Positions 7,343-14,268 of a DNA stretch of 23,612 nt are shown here, piece after piece. Numbering within the stretch: the first letter of the stretch is position 1; each line of letters starts with the position of its first letter. Below the pieces are notes generated by a model. It was not told the DNA's origin, searched no databases, and saw only the letters and a program-made list of their open reading frames with translations. The stretch is from Gemmatimonadota bacterium (GTDB lineage: Bacteria > Gemmatimonadota > Gemmatimonadetes > Gemmatimonadales > GWC2-71-9): the NCBI GenBank assembly GCA_003221825.1, contig QHUE01000158.1, positions 1 to 23,612 of the forward strand, read 5' to 3'. Both the position numbers and the translations under genes were made by a program.

Positions 7343-9030
7343 GCTTTGTCGCCCCCTCCTGCCGCGGCCGTCCCGACCTCGCGCAGGGCGCGGCTGACGG
7401 CGTTGCGCACGAGGGCCTCCTTGTCCTGCGAGACCTTCTGGAGGATGTCCCGCGCGGCCGGTGTGCGCATCTTGCCGAGCGCCATCGCTGCGCACGCGCG
7501 CGTCTCGGGATCTTCCTTGCGCGCGAGCAAGCCGCCTTTGCCTACGAGCAGCTTCTCGAGCGTCGCGATCCCGGACTCGCCAGCGAGCGCGCCATAGGCT
7601 TCGAAGAACGACATCTTCTCGGTCAGGTCGGCGTCCTTGAGCTTGTTGCCGACGACCGCGGCTTCGATGCGCGGGAAGGCATTCCGGTGGCCGCGCTGGC
7701 CCAGGAACTTGACGGCGGTGATGCGCACGTCGCGTTCCGCATCGTCGATGGCTTTCTCGAGCAGCCGGGTGGCACTCGGACTTCCGATCGTCGTCAGCGC
7801 CTCGACCACGGCAAGCTTCAGCTCGCGCTCGCCACGCTCGAGCAAGGGGCCCATGCCGTCCGGTGCGCCGGGCAGCTTCAGGCGGCCGGCGAGGCGGACC
7901 ATCTCGAGCTGGACGGCGGGATCGGCGCTGGCCAGGGCCTTCAGCACCTCCGCCGCGTGCGCCTGCGCGAGGCGCTCGGCGGAGTTCTGCACCAGTGCTT
8001 TGACCCGCTCGTTGGTGAGCTTCGGCAGCCATCCCATCAGCGTCCCGAGGGCGTCGGCGCGCAGCTCGCTGAACAGCTCGCTCAACTCGTCTTCGGTCGG
8101 GTGGCTGGTCGCTTCATCGAGCGATTGCAAGAGCTGCGACAGGGCGTCGGCCTGCGAGAGCCGGGTGGGCAGGGCCTCCAGGACCTGACGATGCTCCGGA
8201 ATCAGCTCGCGGGCGCGCTGCAAGATGACCTTGCATTCACGCAGGATGAACGCGACCGAGCGGAAGTCGCCCGCTCCCAGCAGATACGGAATGAAGTTTT
8301 CGACGATCGAGATCAGCTCGGCGCGTACGGTGCCGTACGTCTGCAGCTCGAGGAGATCGAACAACATCGCAAGCACGTTGCCGCGCAGATCCTGGGCGTA
8401 CTCGCGCTCGACTTCCTTGTGGAGGTACTCGATCTCCTTGTCTTCGAGGAAGTAGAGCGTCGTGTCGAAGTCGTCGATCGACACCAGCCCTTCGCGCTTG
8501 GGGGGCGCTTCTTCTTCCACTTGGTGCCGGACGGTCGCCGGATCCGCCGAGCCGCCGTCGCCGCCGGGCGTGCCGCCCCCGCCGATCGTCGGGGCGCCCT
8601 TCTCCGAGCGCTCGATCGGGACCGCGTTCTCGCTGGCCAGCTCGCGGAAGGTGTAGGTGACGAACTGGAAGTCCTCCGCCCAGAGCAGCGTCAACAGATC
8701 GTCGGCCGCGTCGGCCTGGAGATTCTTTGCCTGCTGCAACACGGCGAGGAAGCGCACGATCTCCGCGTCCTCGACGCCGGGCTTGAACGTGAGCGAGCGG
8801 ACGCCGTCCTTGAACAGCGTCCAGGCGATGCTCTCGTGGCGCTGGTCCTGGCTGTAGATGGAGTGATCCTCCCAGCGGATTTCTGTCTCGCCGATGTCGA
8901 AGATCAGATCGTCGGTGGCTTGCCAGATCTGCCGGAACGCAGTGCGGATGTTGTCGACGGCGCGCTGATAGACCGGATTGTTCGGGAGGTAGAGCTGCGT
9001 CGCCCGCATCCCCTTGCTGACGACCTGCAT
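7339..9030 (-). CDS. HEAT-repeat scaffold-like protein with extra N-terminal domain
   Basis: 563 residues from ATG 9030 (AGGAG three bases upstream, closer than ideal). Residues about 7-130 form a domain beginning ATQLYLPNNPVYQRAVDNIR that resembles the N-terminus of the following HD-GYP protein. A Gly-rich linker lies at 149-161. Residues about 185-330 are helical, and about 340-555 contain HEAT/PBS-lyase-like repeats, e.g. AVVEALTTIGSPSATRLLEK and ACAAMALGKMRTPAARDILQ. Such solenoids serve as protein-interaction platforms; no catalytic motif is visible. The frame remains open upstream with protein-like sequence to a CTG at 9093 that would overlap the trpB stop as CTGA, so the true start may be there. 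It sits between trpB and the HD-GYP gene, probably co-translated with the latter. Function unknown; a partner of the HD-GYP protein is the simplest inference. Confidence 0.85.
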   Translation of the reverse strand: MQVVSKGMRATQLYLPNNPVYQRAVDNIRTAFRQIWQATDDLIFDIGETEIRWEDHSIYSQDQRHESIAWTLFKDGVRSLTFKPGVEDAEIVRFLAVLQQAKNLQADAADDLLTLLWAEDFQFVTYTFRELASENAVPIERSEKGAPTIGGGGTPGGDGGSADPATVRHQVEEEAPPKREGLVSIDDFDTTLYFLEDKEIEYLHKEVEREYAQDLRGNVLAMLFDLLELQTYGTVRAELISIVENFIPYLLGAGDFRSVAFILRECKVILQRARELIPEHRQVLEALPTRLSQADALSQLLQSLDEATSHPTEDELSELFSELRADALGTLMGWLPKLTNERVKALVQNSAERLAQAHAAEVLKALASADPAVQLEMVRLAGRLKLPGAPDGMGPLLERGERELKLAVVEALTTIGSPSATRLLEKAIDDAERDVRITAVKFLGQRGHRNAFPRIEAAVVGNKLKDADLTEKMSFFEAYGALAGESGIATLEKLLVGKGGLLARKEDPETRACAAMALGKMRTPAARDILQKVSQDKEALVRNAVSRALREVGTAAAGGGDKA

Positions 9031-9089
9031 CAGCTCCTCGACCTGTGACGGCGGGAGGGCTAGCTCGGGGATCTCGGCCTGCGGATTCG

Positions 9090-10268
9090 TCAGATCGCTG
9101 CTCCCGTAAGCTCGGCGACCATGGCGACGTCCTTGTCGCCACGGCCACTCAGGTTGATCAGGATGAGATCGTCAGAGGCTCGCTTCGCCTTCATGACCCA
9201 GGCGATGGCGTGGGCGCTCTCGAGAGCCGGAAGAATACCTTCCAGCCGCGACAGGGCGGCGAAGGCGTCCAGAGCCTCCCGGTCCGTCACGGCTTCATAC
9301 AATACCCGCCCCGTGTCTTTCAGTTAAGCATGTTCCGGGCCCACGCCGGGATAGTCGAGGCCGGCGGAAACGCTGTGCGCCGGTTGGACTTGTCCGTCGG
9401 CGTCCTGGAGCAAGTAGCTCATGCTGCCGTGGAAGACGCCGGGACGCCCGGCGCCCAGGGTCGCGGCGTGTTTGTGACTTGCGACGCCCTCCCCCGCCGC
9501 CTCGACGCCAACCAGCCGTACCGATTTGTCCTCGAGAAAGGCGGTGAAGATCCCGATGGCGTTCGACCCGCCGCCCACGCACGCGACGACCATGCTCGGC
9601 AGGCGACCCACTTGGTCCAGCATCTGCGCGCGCGCCTCGCGTCCGATCACCGATTGGAAATCGCGGACCAGACGTGGGAACGGATCCGGCCCCACGACCG
9701 ACCCGATGATATAGTGGGTTGATGTGACGTTGGTGACCCAGTCGCGCAGCGCTTCATTCGTGGCATCCTTCAGCGTGCGCGTACCCGACGTCACCGGCAC
9801 GACCGTCGCACCCATCAACTCCATGCGGTAGACATTGAGGCGTTGCCGCCGCATGTCCTCTTCGCCCATGTACACCACGCACTCGAGACCAAACCGGGCG
9901 CACACCGTGGCGGTGGCAACGCCGTGCTGGCCCGCACCCGTCTCCGCGATGATGCGCCGCTTGTTCATGCGCTGCGCCAGCAGCACCTGTCCCAGTGTGT
10001 TGTTGATCTTGTGGGCGCCGGTGTGATTCAGGTCTTCGCGCTTGAGCAGGACTTGGGCACCGACCTGGGCGGACAATCGCGGAACCGCAGTGATCGGCGT
10101 CGGCCGACCGACATAGTTCTTGAGCAAGGCCTCGAGCTCGGCCCAAAACCGCGGATCGTTGCGGGCGTCGTCGTAGACGTGCGCCAGCTCCTCGAGCGCA
10201 TGCATGAGCGTCTCGGGGACATAGCGGCCCCCATAAGGGCCGAATCGCCCGGTCTCGGTTACGGTCAT
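9090..10268 (-). pseudogene. trpB: Tryptophan synthase beta subunit, interrupted by an in-frame TAA
   Basis: TrpB makes L-tryptophan from indole and L-serine with PLP. ATG at 10268 overlaps the trpC stop (ATGA). Read through, it would be 392 residues, the usual length. Motifs: FGPYGGRYVPETL at the N-terminus, Lys87 in NHTGAHKINN (Schiff-base lysine), and GGGSNAIGIF for PLP phosphate. At 9326-9324 a TAA replaces the expected Tyr codon after GPEHA; the same frame then continues with LKDTGRVLYEAVTDREALDA, SRLEGILPALESAHA and NLSGRGDKDV to a TGA at 9090. The 314-residue truncated product would lack the C-terminal PLP-contacting SGRGDKD region and is unlikely to work. One C-to-A change (TAC to TAA) explains it. 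Possible causes: sequencing error, a recent mutation, or, less likely, readthrough (the base after TAA is C). Confidence 0.92.
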
Positions 10269-11071
10269 CCTTTTCTTCTAGTCTGTCTCTTCACCCCAGT
10301 CAGCGCGCTGACCGCGTGCTCAGGATCCTTCTGTCGCGCCACGCTCGTGCCGACGAGCACGAAATCCGCGCCCGCGGCTGCGACCCGTTCTACGTCTGCC
10401 CGGCTCTCGATTCCGCTCTCCGCGACGACGGCGACATGGCTGGGAACGTCCCGAATCACCGCTTCTGCCCCTCGCAAATCGACCGCAAATGTCGAGAGGT
10501 CCCGCGCGTTCACGCCGATCGCCCCCGGCCCGGCGGCCAAGGCGGGCTCGAGCTCGGACGCGGAGTGAACCTCGATCAGCGTCGCCAACTGCCATGCGGC
10601 TGCCGCCCGCGCGAGGCGCTGCAGCGTGTCAGGGGCCAGCGCTCTCACGATAAGGAGCACGGCACTCGCTCCCGCCGCCCGCGCCTCCATTATCTGCAGT
10701 TCGTCGAGGATAAAGTCCTTGCGTAGCACCGGCACTCGTACCGCCGCCGCAACCCGCTCCAGATCCTCGATCGATCCTCCAAAGTGCGCTTCCTCCGTCA
10801 GCACCGAAACGGCGACTGCGCCCCCGCTGACGTATGCGCGTGCGTGCTGCACAGGGTCAAGATCGGTCCGGATATCTCCTTGTGAGGGCGAGCGGCGTTT
10901 CACTTCCGCTATCAGCCCCACCTCGTCGGTAGGCTCTTGGAACGGCCGTACCGGCGGGGCGGCTGCGGCCCGCCGTTCCAGGTCGGCGGCCCTCCTTTTG
11001 AGAGCCTCGACGCGTGTCCGGGTTACGGCCAGAATAGCGTCGAGCGAGGGGCGGCGTGGGTTATCTGGCAT
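10265..11071 (-). CDS. trpC: Indole-3-glycerol phosphate synthase
   Basis: 268 residues, monofunctional (no trpF fusion). It decarboxylates and cyclises carboxyphenylaminodeoxyribulose phosphate to indole-3-glycerol phosphate, the TrpA substrate. TIM-barrel motifs in order: LIAEVKRRSPSQGDI with catalytic Lys, SVLTEEAHFGGSIEDL, PVLRKDFILDELQI with catalytic Lys, TLIEVHS, AIGVNARDLSTF, VAESGIES, and FVLVGTSVAR for phosphate. ATG start at 11071, with a weak AAGG immediately upstream. It is the first gene of the leftward operon; its promoter is back-to-back with that of lexA. The predicted leader is only about 20 bases, too short for a trp attenuator. Confidence 0.97.
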   Translation of the reverse strand: MPDNPRRPSLDAILAVTRTRVEALKRRAADLERRAAAAPPVRPFQEPTDEVGLIAEVKRRSPSQGDIRTDLDPVQHARAYVSGGAVAVSVLTEEAHFGGSIEDLERVAAAVRVPVLRKDFILDELQIMEARAAGASAVLLIVRALAPDTLQRLARAAAAWQLATLIEVHSASELEPALAAGPGAIGVNARDLSTFAVDLRGAEAVIRDVPSHVAVVAESGIESRADVERVAAAGADFVLVGTSVARQKDPEHAVSALTGVKRQTRRKG

Positions 11072-11073
11072 CC

Positions 11074-11101
11074 TTGCGTTCGGGCGTTATTCGGGTAGAT
11101 T
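11074..11101 (+). promoter_or_regulatory. Predicted sigma70-type promoter of lexA
   Basis: TTGCGT (11074-11079), a 16-base spacer and TAGATT (11096-11101), with a start site near 11108 and a leader of about 22 bases containing GGGAG (11120-11124) before the ATG at 11130. Both hexamers are imperfect. The element overlaps the leftward promoter and two repeat boxes. Confidence 0.45.
11078..11095 (+). promoter_or_regulatory. Candidate LexA operator, copy 1
   Basis: GTTCGGGCGTTATTCGGG: GTTC-N7-ATTC, a direct half-site arrangement close to the GTTC-N7-GTTC box known for alphaproteobacterial LexA. It lies in the spacer of the predicted lexA promoter and matches copy 2 at 13 of 18 positions. Autoregulation by LexA is well known; the motif assignment is inference. 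Confidence 0.45.
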
Positions 11102-11127
11102 ATGGTTCGGTAAATCTTCGGGAGCAA
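11099..11127 (-). promoter_or_regulatory. Predicted sigma70-type promoter of the leftward trp-led operon
   Basis: Read leftward: TTGCTC (11127-11122), a 17-base spacer, then CATAAT (11104-11099), five of six matches to the -10 consensus. The start site would be near 11092, leaving a leader of about 20 bases before trpC. The -10 overlaps the rightward lexA -10 on the other strand. Prediction by inspection only. Confidence 0.5.
11105..11122 (+). promoter_or_regulatory. Candidate LexA operator, copy 2
   Basis: GTTCGGTAAATCTTCGGG: GTTC-N7-CTTC, starting 27 bases after copy 1. It covers the predicted lexA start site and fills the spacer between the -35 and -10 of the leftward trp-operon promoter, so a protein bound here could affect both directions. 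Confidence 0.45.
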
Positions 11128-11129
11128 CA

Positions 11130-11738
11130 ATGCCGGTTACGCGGCGCCAGCGCGAGATCCTCGATTTCATCGGGAAACACATCGAAGAGAAGGGGTACGC
11201 CCCCAGCTTCGAGGAGATTGCCCGCCAGTTTGGGTTCCAGTCGCTGGCGACGGTGCACGAACACCTCACGAATCTCGAGCGCAAAGGGTACATCCGCCGC
11301 ACCCACAACGAGAGCCGGGCGATCGAGATCGTCCCGCCCAAGGGGCAGACCGGCGCTACCGAACTGCCGCTGCTCGGCCTGGTCGCCGCCGGCGCCCCGA
11401 TCGAGGCGCTCACCAGTGACGAGACGATCGCCGTACCGGACGAGCTCCTGCCGCGACGCGGCCGCAGCTACGTCCTGAAGGTCCGCGGCGACTCCATGAT
11501 CGACGAGCATATCAAGGACGGCGACTACGTCGTCGTGCAGGAGCGCAACCAGGCCGACGCCGGCCAGACGGTGATCGCACTCGTCCATGGAGAAGGCGCC
11601 ACGGTCAAGCGGTTCTACCGCGAGCCCGGCGGGTGGATCAGGCTGCAGCCGGCGAACGACACGCTGCAGCCGCTGCGCCTCAATGAGCGCGACGTCATCG
11701 TCCAGGGCGTGGTCGTCGGCGTCATCAGGAAGTACTAG
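11130..11738 (+). CDS. lexA: SOS repressor LexA
   Basis: 202 residues, normal length, ATG preceded by GGGAG. Residues 1-66 are the winged helix-turn-helix (RRQREILDFIGKHIEEKGYA; recognition-helix region SLATVHEHLTNLERKG). The autoproteolysis half has the Ala87-Gly88 cleavage site in LVAAGAPI, nucleophile Ser122 in RGDSMIDEHIKDGD, and Lys160 in EGATVKRFY. LexA represses DNA-repair genes and cleaves itself when RecA is activated by damage. The recognition helix resembles Gram-positive-type LexA (TVHxHL) more than the enterobacterial one. The frame is open upstream of the ATG but overlaps trpC antisense and is not credible. It is divergent from trpC and converges on trpD with a 14-base 3' overlap. 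Candidate operators lie just upstream. Confidence 0.97.
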   Translation: MPVTRRQREILDFIGKHIEEKGYAPSFEEIARQFGFQSLATVHEHLTNLERKGYIRRTHNESRAIEIVPPKGQTGATELPLLGLVAAGAPIEALTSDETIAVPDELLPRRGRSYVLKVRGDSMIDEHIKDGDYVVVQERNQADAGQTVIALVHGEGATVKRFYREPGGWIRLQPANDTLQPLRLNERDVIVQGVVVGVIRKY

Positions 11739-12756
11739 CCGTCGCTTTGCGCAGGCGATCGAGCGCGGCGCGCGCCGCTCCGGACGCAACCACCTCGCGC
11801 GCGCGGCCGATGCCTTCGGCCAGCGACCCGGCGATCCCCGCGACGTAGATCGCCGCCCCGGCGTTCAAAAGCACCGCCGCCAGTCCTGACGGATCGGCGG
11901 AACCGTTCCCCAGAATCCGCTCCAGCCGCTCCGCATTGGCTGCCGGCTCTCCACCCTGCAGATCTCCCACGTCGTTGATTCCCAGACGGAAACGCGCGGG
12001 ATCGATTTCCCAACTGCGCACCGCGCCGTCCTTCACCTCCCACACGTCGGTGATGCCGTGCGGTGAGATCTCGTCCATGCCGATGCGACCATGCACGACG
12101 AGCGCATGCTCGGCGCCGAGCCGCGCGAGCGCGTCGGCGACAATCGCGGCGCGATCGGGATCGGCCACGCCGACCACCTGCCGGCGCACGCCGGCCGGAT
12201 TCGCGAGCGGACCCACGAGGTTCATGAGCGTCGGCGTCCCGAGCTCCCGCCGCACCACGCCGACGTGCTTCATGGCGGGATGGAAGTTGGGAGCGAACAA
12301 GAATACGACTCGCGCTTCGTTCAACACGCGGCTCGCCGTCTGTGCATCGAGCACGATCCGGACGCCGAGTGCCTCGAGCACATCCGCGGACCCGCAGCGT
12401 GACGTAAACGATCGATTGCCGTGTTTGGGCACGACCGCTCCTGCTCCAGCGGTCACGAGGGCGGCGACGGTCGAGATGTTGAAGGTGGGGACGCTCCCGC
12501 CACCGGTGCCACAGGTGTCCACCAGGTGATCCTGTGTCGCGGTTACGCGCACCATGGCTTGGCGCAGCGCACGCGCGGCACCAGCCAGCTCGTCGGCGGT
12601 CTCGCCTTTCGCACGCAGCCCCATGAGCAGCCCGCCGATCTGCGCGGGCGTCGCCTCGCCATTCATGACGACGCCGAACACTTCAGCCGTCTGTTCTTCG
12701 GACAGCGACTGGCGATTGGCGAGCGCGGTCAGCGCGCGGCGCAGCGGAGAGTCCAT
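11725..12756 (-). CDS. trpD: Anthranilate phosphoribosyltransferase
   Basis: 343 residues, full length. TrpD joins anthranilate to PRPP in tryptophan synthesis. Motifs: helical N-terminal domain with GEATPAQIGGLLMGLRAKGE, DTCGTGGGSVPTFNIST (PRPP/pyrophosphate loop), PKHGNRSFTSRCGSADVLEALG, FLFAPNFHPAMKHVGVVRRE (anthranilate site), and LMNLVGPLANPAG. ATG start at 12756, with no strong ribosome-binding site. It is transcribed leftward like trpC and trpB but is separated from them by the opposed lexA, so the trp genes here are in at least two units. trpE, trpG and trpF are absent from the window. Its last 14 bases overlap the end of lexA. Confidence 0.97.
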   Translation of the reverse strand: MDSPLRRALTALANRQSLSEEQTAEVFGVVMNGEATPAQIGGLLMGLRAKGETADELAGAARALRQAMVRVTATQDHLVDTCGTGGGSVPTFNISTVAALVTAGAGAVVPKHGNRSFTSRCGSADVLEALGVRIVLDAQTASRVLNEARVVFLFAPNFHPAMKHVGVVRRELGTPTLMNLVGPLANPAGVRRQVVGVADPDRAAIVADALARLGAEHALVVHGRIGMDEISPHGITDVWEVKDGAVRSWEIDPARFRLGINDVGDLQGGEPAANAERLERILGNGSADPSGLAAVLLNAGAAIYVAGIAGSLAEGIGRAREVVASGAARAALDRLRKATASTS

Positions 12757-12777
12757 GCAGGATTAAGGCTATCACCC

Positions 12778-12794
12778 TTGTCAAATAGTGACAA
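12778..12794. promoter_or_regulatory. Perfect palindrome in the trpD/truA divergent region
   Basis: TTGTCA-AATAG-TGACAA: two perfect 6-base arms around five bases. Each arm also reads as a -35-like TTGTCA for its own direction; weak -10 candidates are CATCTT (12802-12807) rightward and TAGCCT (12771-12766) leftward. It may be an operator, overlapping divergent promoters, or both. The 58-base region holds nothing else I can identify. Confidence 0.4.
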
Positions 12795-12814
12795 CGAGTT
12801 GCATCTTTCCCGGC

Positions 12815-13603
12815 GTGACAGGCCGCCCCTTCCTCGCGGTGATCCAATACGACGGGGGCGGCTTCGCAGGGTGGCAGCGGCAGCCGGTCGATCGCACCGT
12901 GCAGGCGGAGTTCGAGGCGGTGCTCGAGCGGCTGATGGGCCGGCGGACGCCGGCGACCGGCGCGGGACGCACCGACACGGGCGTCCATGCCCTCGGGCAG
13001 GGTGTGAGTTTTCTCGGGGACGAGCGCTGGACCGCGCAGCCGGCAGATCTGCGTCGCGCACTCAATGCTCTGCTGCCGCGCGAGATCTGGGTGCAGCAGG
13101 TGCACGTCATGCGGCCCGGCTTCGACGCACGGCGCAGCGCCACGGCGCGGCGCTACCGGTATCAGATCGGTACCGATGAGGGTGCGGCGTCGCCGTTCCG
13201 CAGGCCGTACGAATGGGCTCTGGGTCGACCGCTCGACGTCCGGTCGCTGGAGAGCGCCGCAGAGGCCTTGATCGGCGGGCACGACTTTCGTGGCTTGGCC
13301 GCGGCGGGAGCGAACACAGCCCACTACCGATGCCGCGTGGCGCTTGCGCAATGGGCGCCGCGTGCGGACGGAGTGGGAATGGCGTTCACGGTCGAGGCCG
13401 ATCGATTCCTGCATCACATGGTGCGCTTCATTGTGGGCACCATGGTCGACATCGCCCTCGGCCGGCGCCCGCCGGCGGATTTCCCCCGTCTGCTCGCTGC
13501 GACTGATAACCTGGCGGCCAGTCCGCCGGCCCCGCCCCAGGGTCTGTACCTGGAAGCGGTGCGCTATCCTCCGGACCTCTACGCCGAGGTGGGTACGTCA
13601 TGA
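12815..13603 (+). CDS. truA: tRNA pseudouridine(38-40) synthase
   Basis: 262 residues from GTG 12815. TruA converts uridines 38, 39 and 40 of the tRNA anticodon arm to pseudouridine. Motifs: LAVIQYDGGGFAGWQRQP at the N-terminus, GAGRTDTGVHALGQ with catalytic Asp54, FDARRSATARRYRYQI, GGHDFRGLAA, and FLHHMVRFIVGTMVDIALGR. Another in-frame GTG at 12788 would add nine residues; GTG 12815 is preferred because TruA normally starts a few residues before the LxxxYDG block. No Shine-Dalgarno is visible at either. It heads the rightward unit; its stop overlaps the next ATG as ATGA. Confidence 0.95.
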   Translation: MTGRPFLAVIQYDGGGFAGWQRQPVDRTVQAEFEAVLERLMGRRTPATGAGRTDTGVHALGQGVSFLGDERWTAQPADLRRALNALLPREIWVQQVHVMRPGFDARRSATARRYRYQIGTDEGAASPFRRPYEWALGRPLDVRSLESAAEALIGGHDFRGLAAAGANTAHYRCRVALAQWAPRADGVGMAFTVEADRFLHHMVRFIVGTMVDIALGRRPPADFPRLLAATDNLAASPPAPPQGLYLEAVRYPPDLYAEVGTS

Positions 13604-14268
13604 AGTTTTTCCTGGACACGGCGAGTCTCAAGGACATTAGTTGGGCGGCGCAGGCCGGCCTGATCGATGGCATCACGACCAATCCCTCGCTGCTATCGAA
13701 GCAGGCCGGCGATCTCGATCCGCGCGACGTGCTGAAGGAGATCTGCTCGCTCGTCGACGGACCGGTGTCGGCCGAGGTCGTCGCGGTCGATGCCGACGGG
13801 ATGGTCAAGGAAGGCACCGAGCTCGCGAAGATCGCCGAGAACATCGTCGTGAAGATCCCGATGCTCGAGGATGGAATGATCGCGGTGCGCCGGCTCGCGG
13901 CCGCGGGCATCCGCACCAACGTCACCCTCTGTTTCTCGAGCGTGCAGTGTCTCATCGCCGCCAAAGCGGGCGCGTCCTACGTGAGCCCATTCATCGGGCG
14001 GCTGGACGACGTGGGACAGGAAGGGATGGACGTCATCCGCGAGGCGCGTGTCATCTTCGATAACTACAACATCGAGACCGAGATTCTGGCCGCGTCGATC
14101 CGTCACCCGCGCCACGTCGTGGAAGCGGCGATGATCGGCGCCGACGTCGCGACGTTGCCCCCCGAGGTTCTGAAGAAGCTGCTGCTCCACCCGCTGACCG
14201 ACCGCGGCCTCGACCAGTTCCTCTCGGATTGGAGCAAGCTGGTCGCGCGGGCGAAGGCCGCGGTTTGA
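13600..14268 (+). CDS. fsa: Transaldolase / fructose-6-phosphate aldolase family protein
   Basis: 222 residues, the length of the compact TalC/Fsa subfamily rather than the 310-plus residues of classical transaldolase. Visible: MKFFLDTASLKDI, GITTNPSLLSKQ, the Schiff-base Lys85 in NIVVKIPM, TNVTLCFSSVQCLIAAKAGA, YVSPFIGRLDD, and TEILAASIRHPRHVVEAAMIGAD. Such enzymes either transfer dihydroxyacetone in the pentose phosphate pathway or cleave fructose 6-phosphate; the two activities cannot be separated confidently by eye. The ATG overlaps the truA stop and the stop overlaps the purB TTG, so expression is coupled to the purine genes. Ribose phosphate supply for PRPP would link them, but that is inference. 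Confidence 0.93.
   Translation: MKFFLDTASLKDISWAAQAGLIDGITTNPSLLSKQAGDLDPRDVLKEICSLVDGPVSAEVVAVDADGMVKEGTELAKIAENIVVKIPMLEDGMIAVRRLAAAGIRTNVTLCFSSVQCLIAAKAGASYVSPFIGRLDDVGQEGMDVIREARVIFDNYNIETEILAASIRHPRHVVEAAMIGADVATLPPEVLKKLLLHPLTDRGLDQFLSDWSKLVARAKAAV

Noticed and set aside
7343..8032. Upstream extension of the HD-GYP frame, 230 codons into the HEAT gene
   Set aside because: Arg/Gly/Ala-rich, overlaps a real gene in another frame; GTG 7342 overlapping the HEAT stop fits the operon pattern.
7333..9048. Rightward open frame (571 codons) opposite the HEAT gene
   Set aside because: Antisense shadow; the opposite strand shows coherent HEAT repeats and start/stop coupling.
9324..9326. Programmed recoding (selenocysteine or pyrrolysine) in trpB
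   Set aside because: The codon is TAA, used by neither system, and I see no stimulatory structure; mutation or base error is simpler.
11072..11098. trp attenuator or leader peptide before trpC
   Set aside because: The predicted leader is about 20 bases, with no Trp codon cluster or alternative hairpins.
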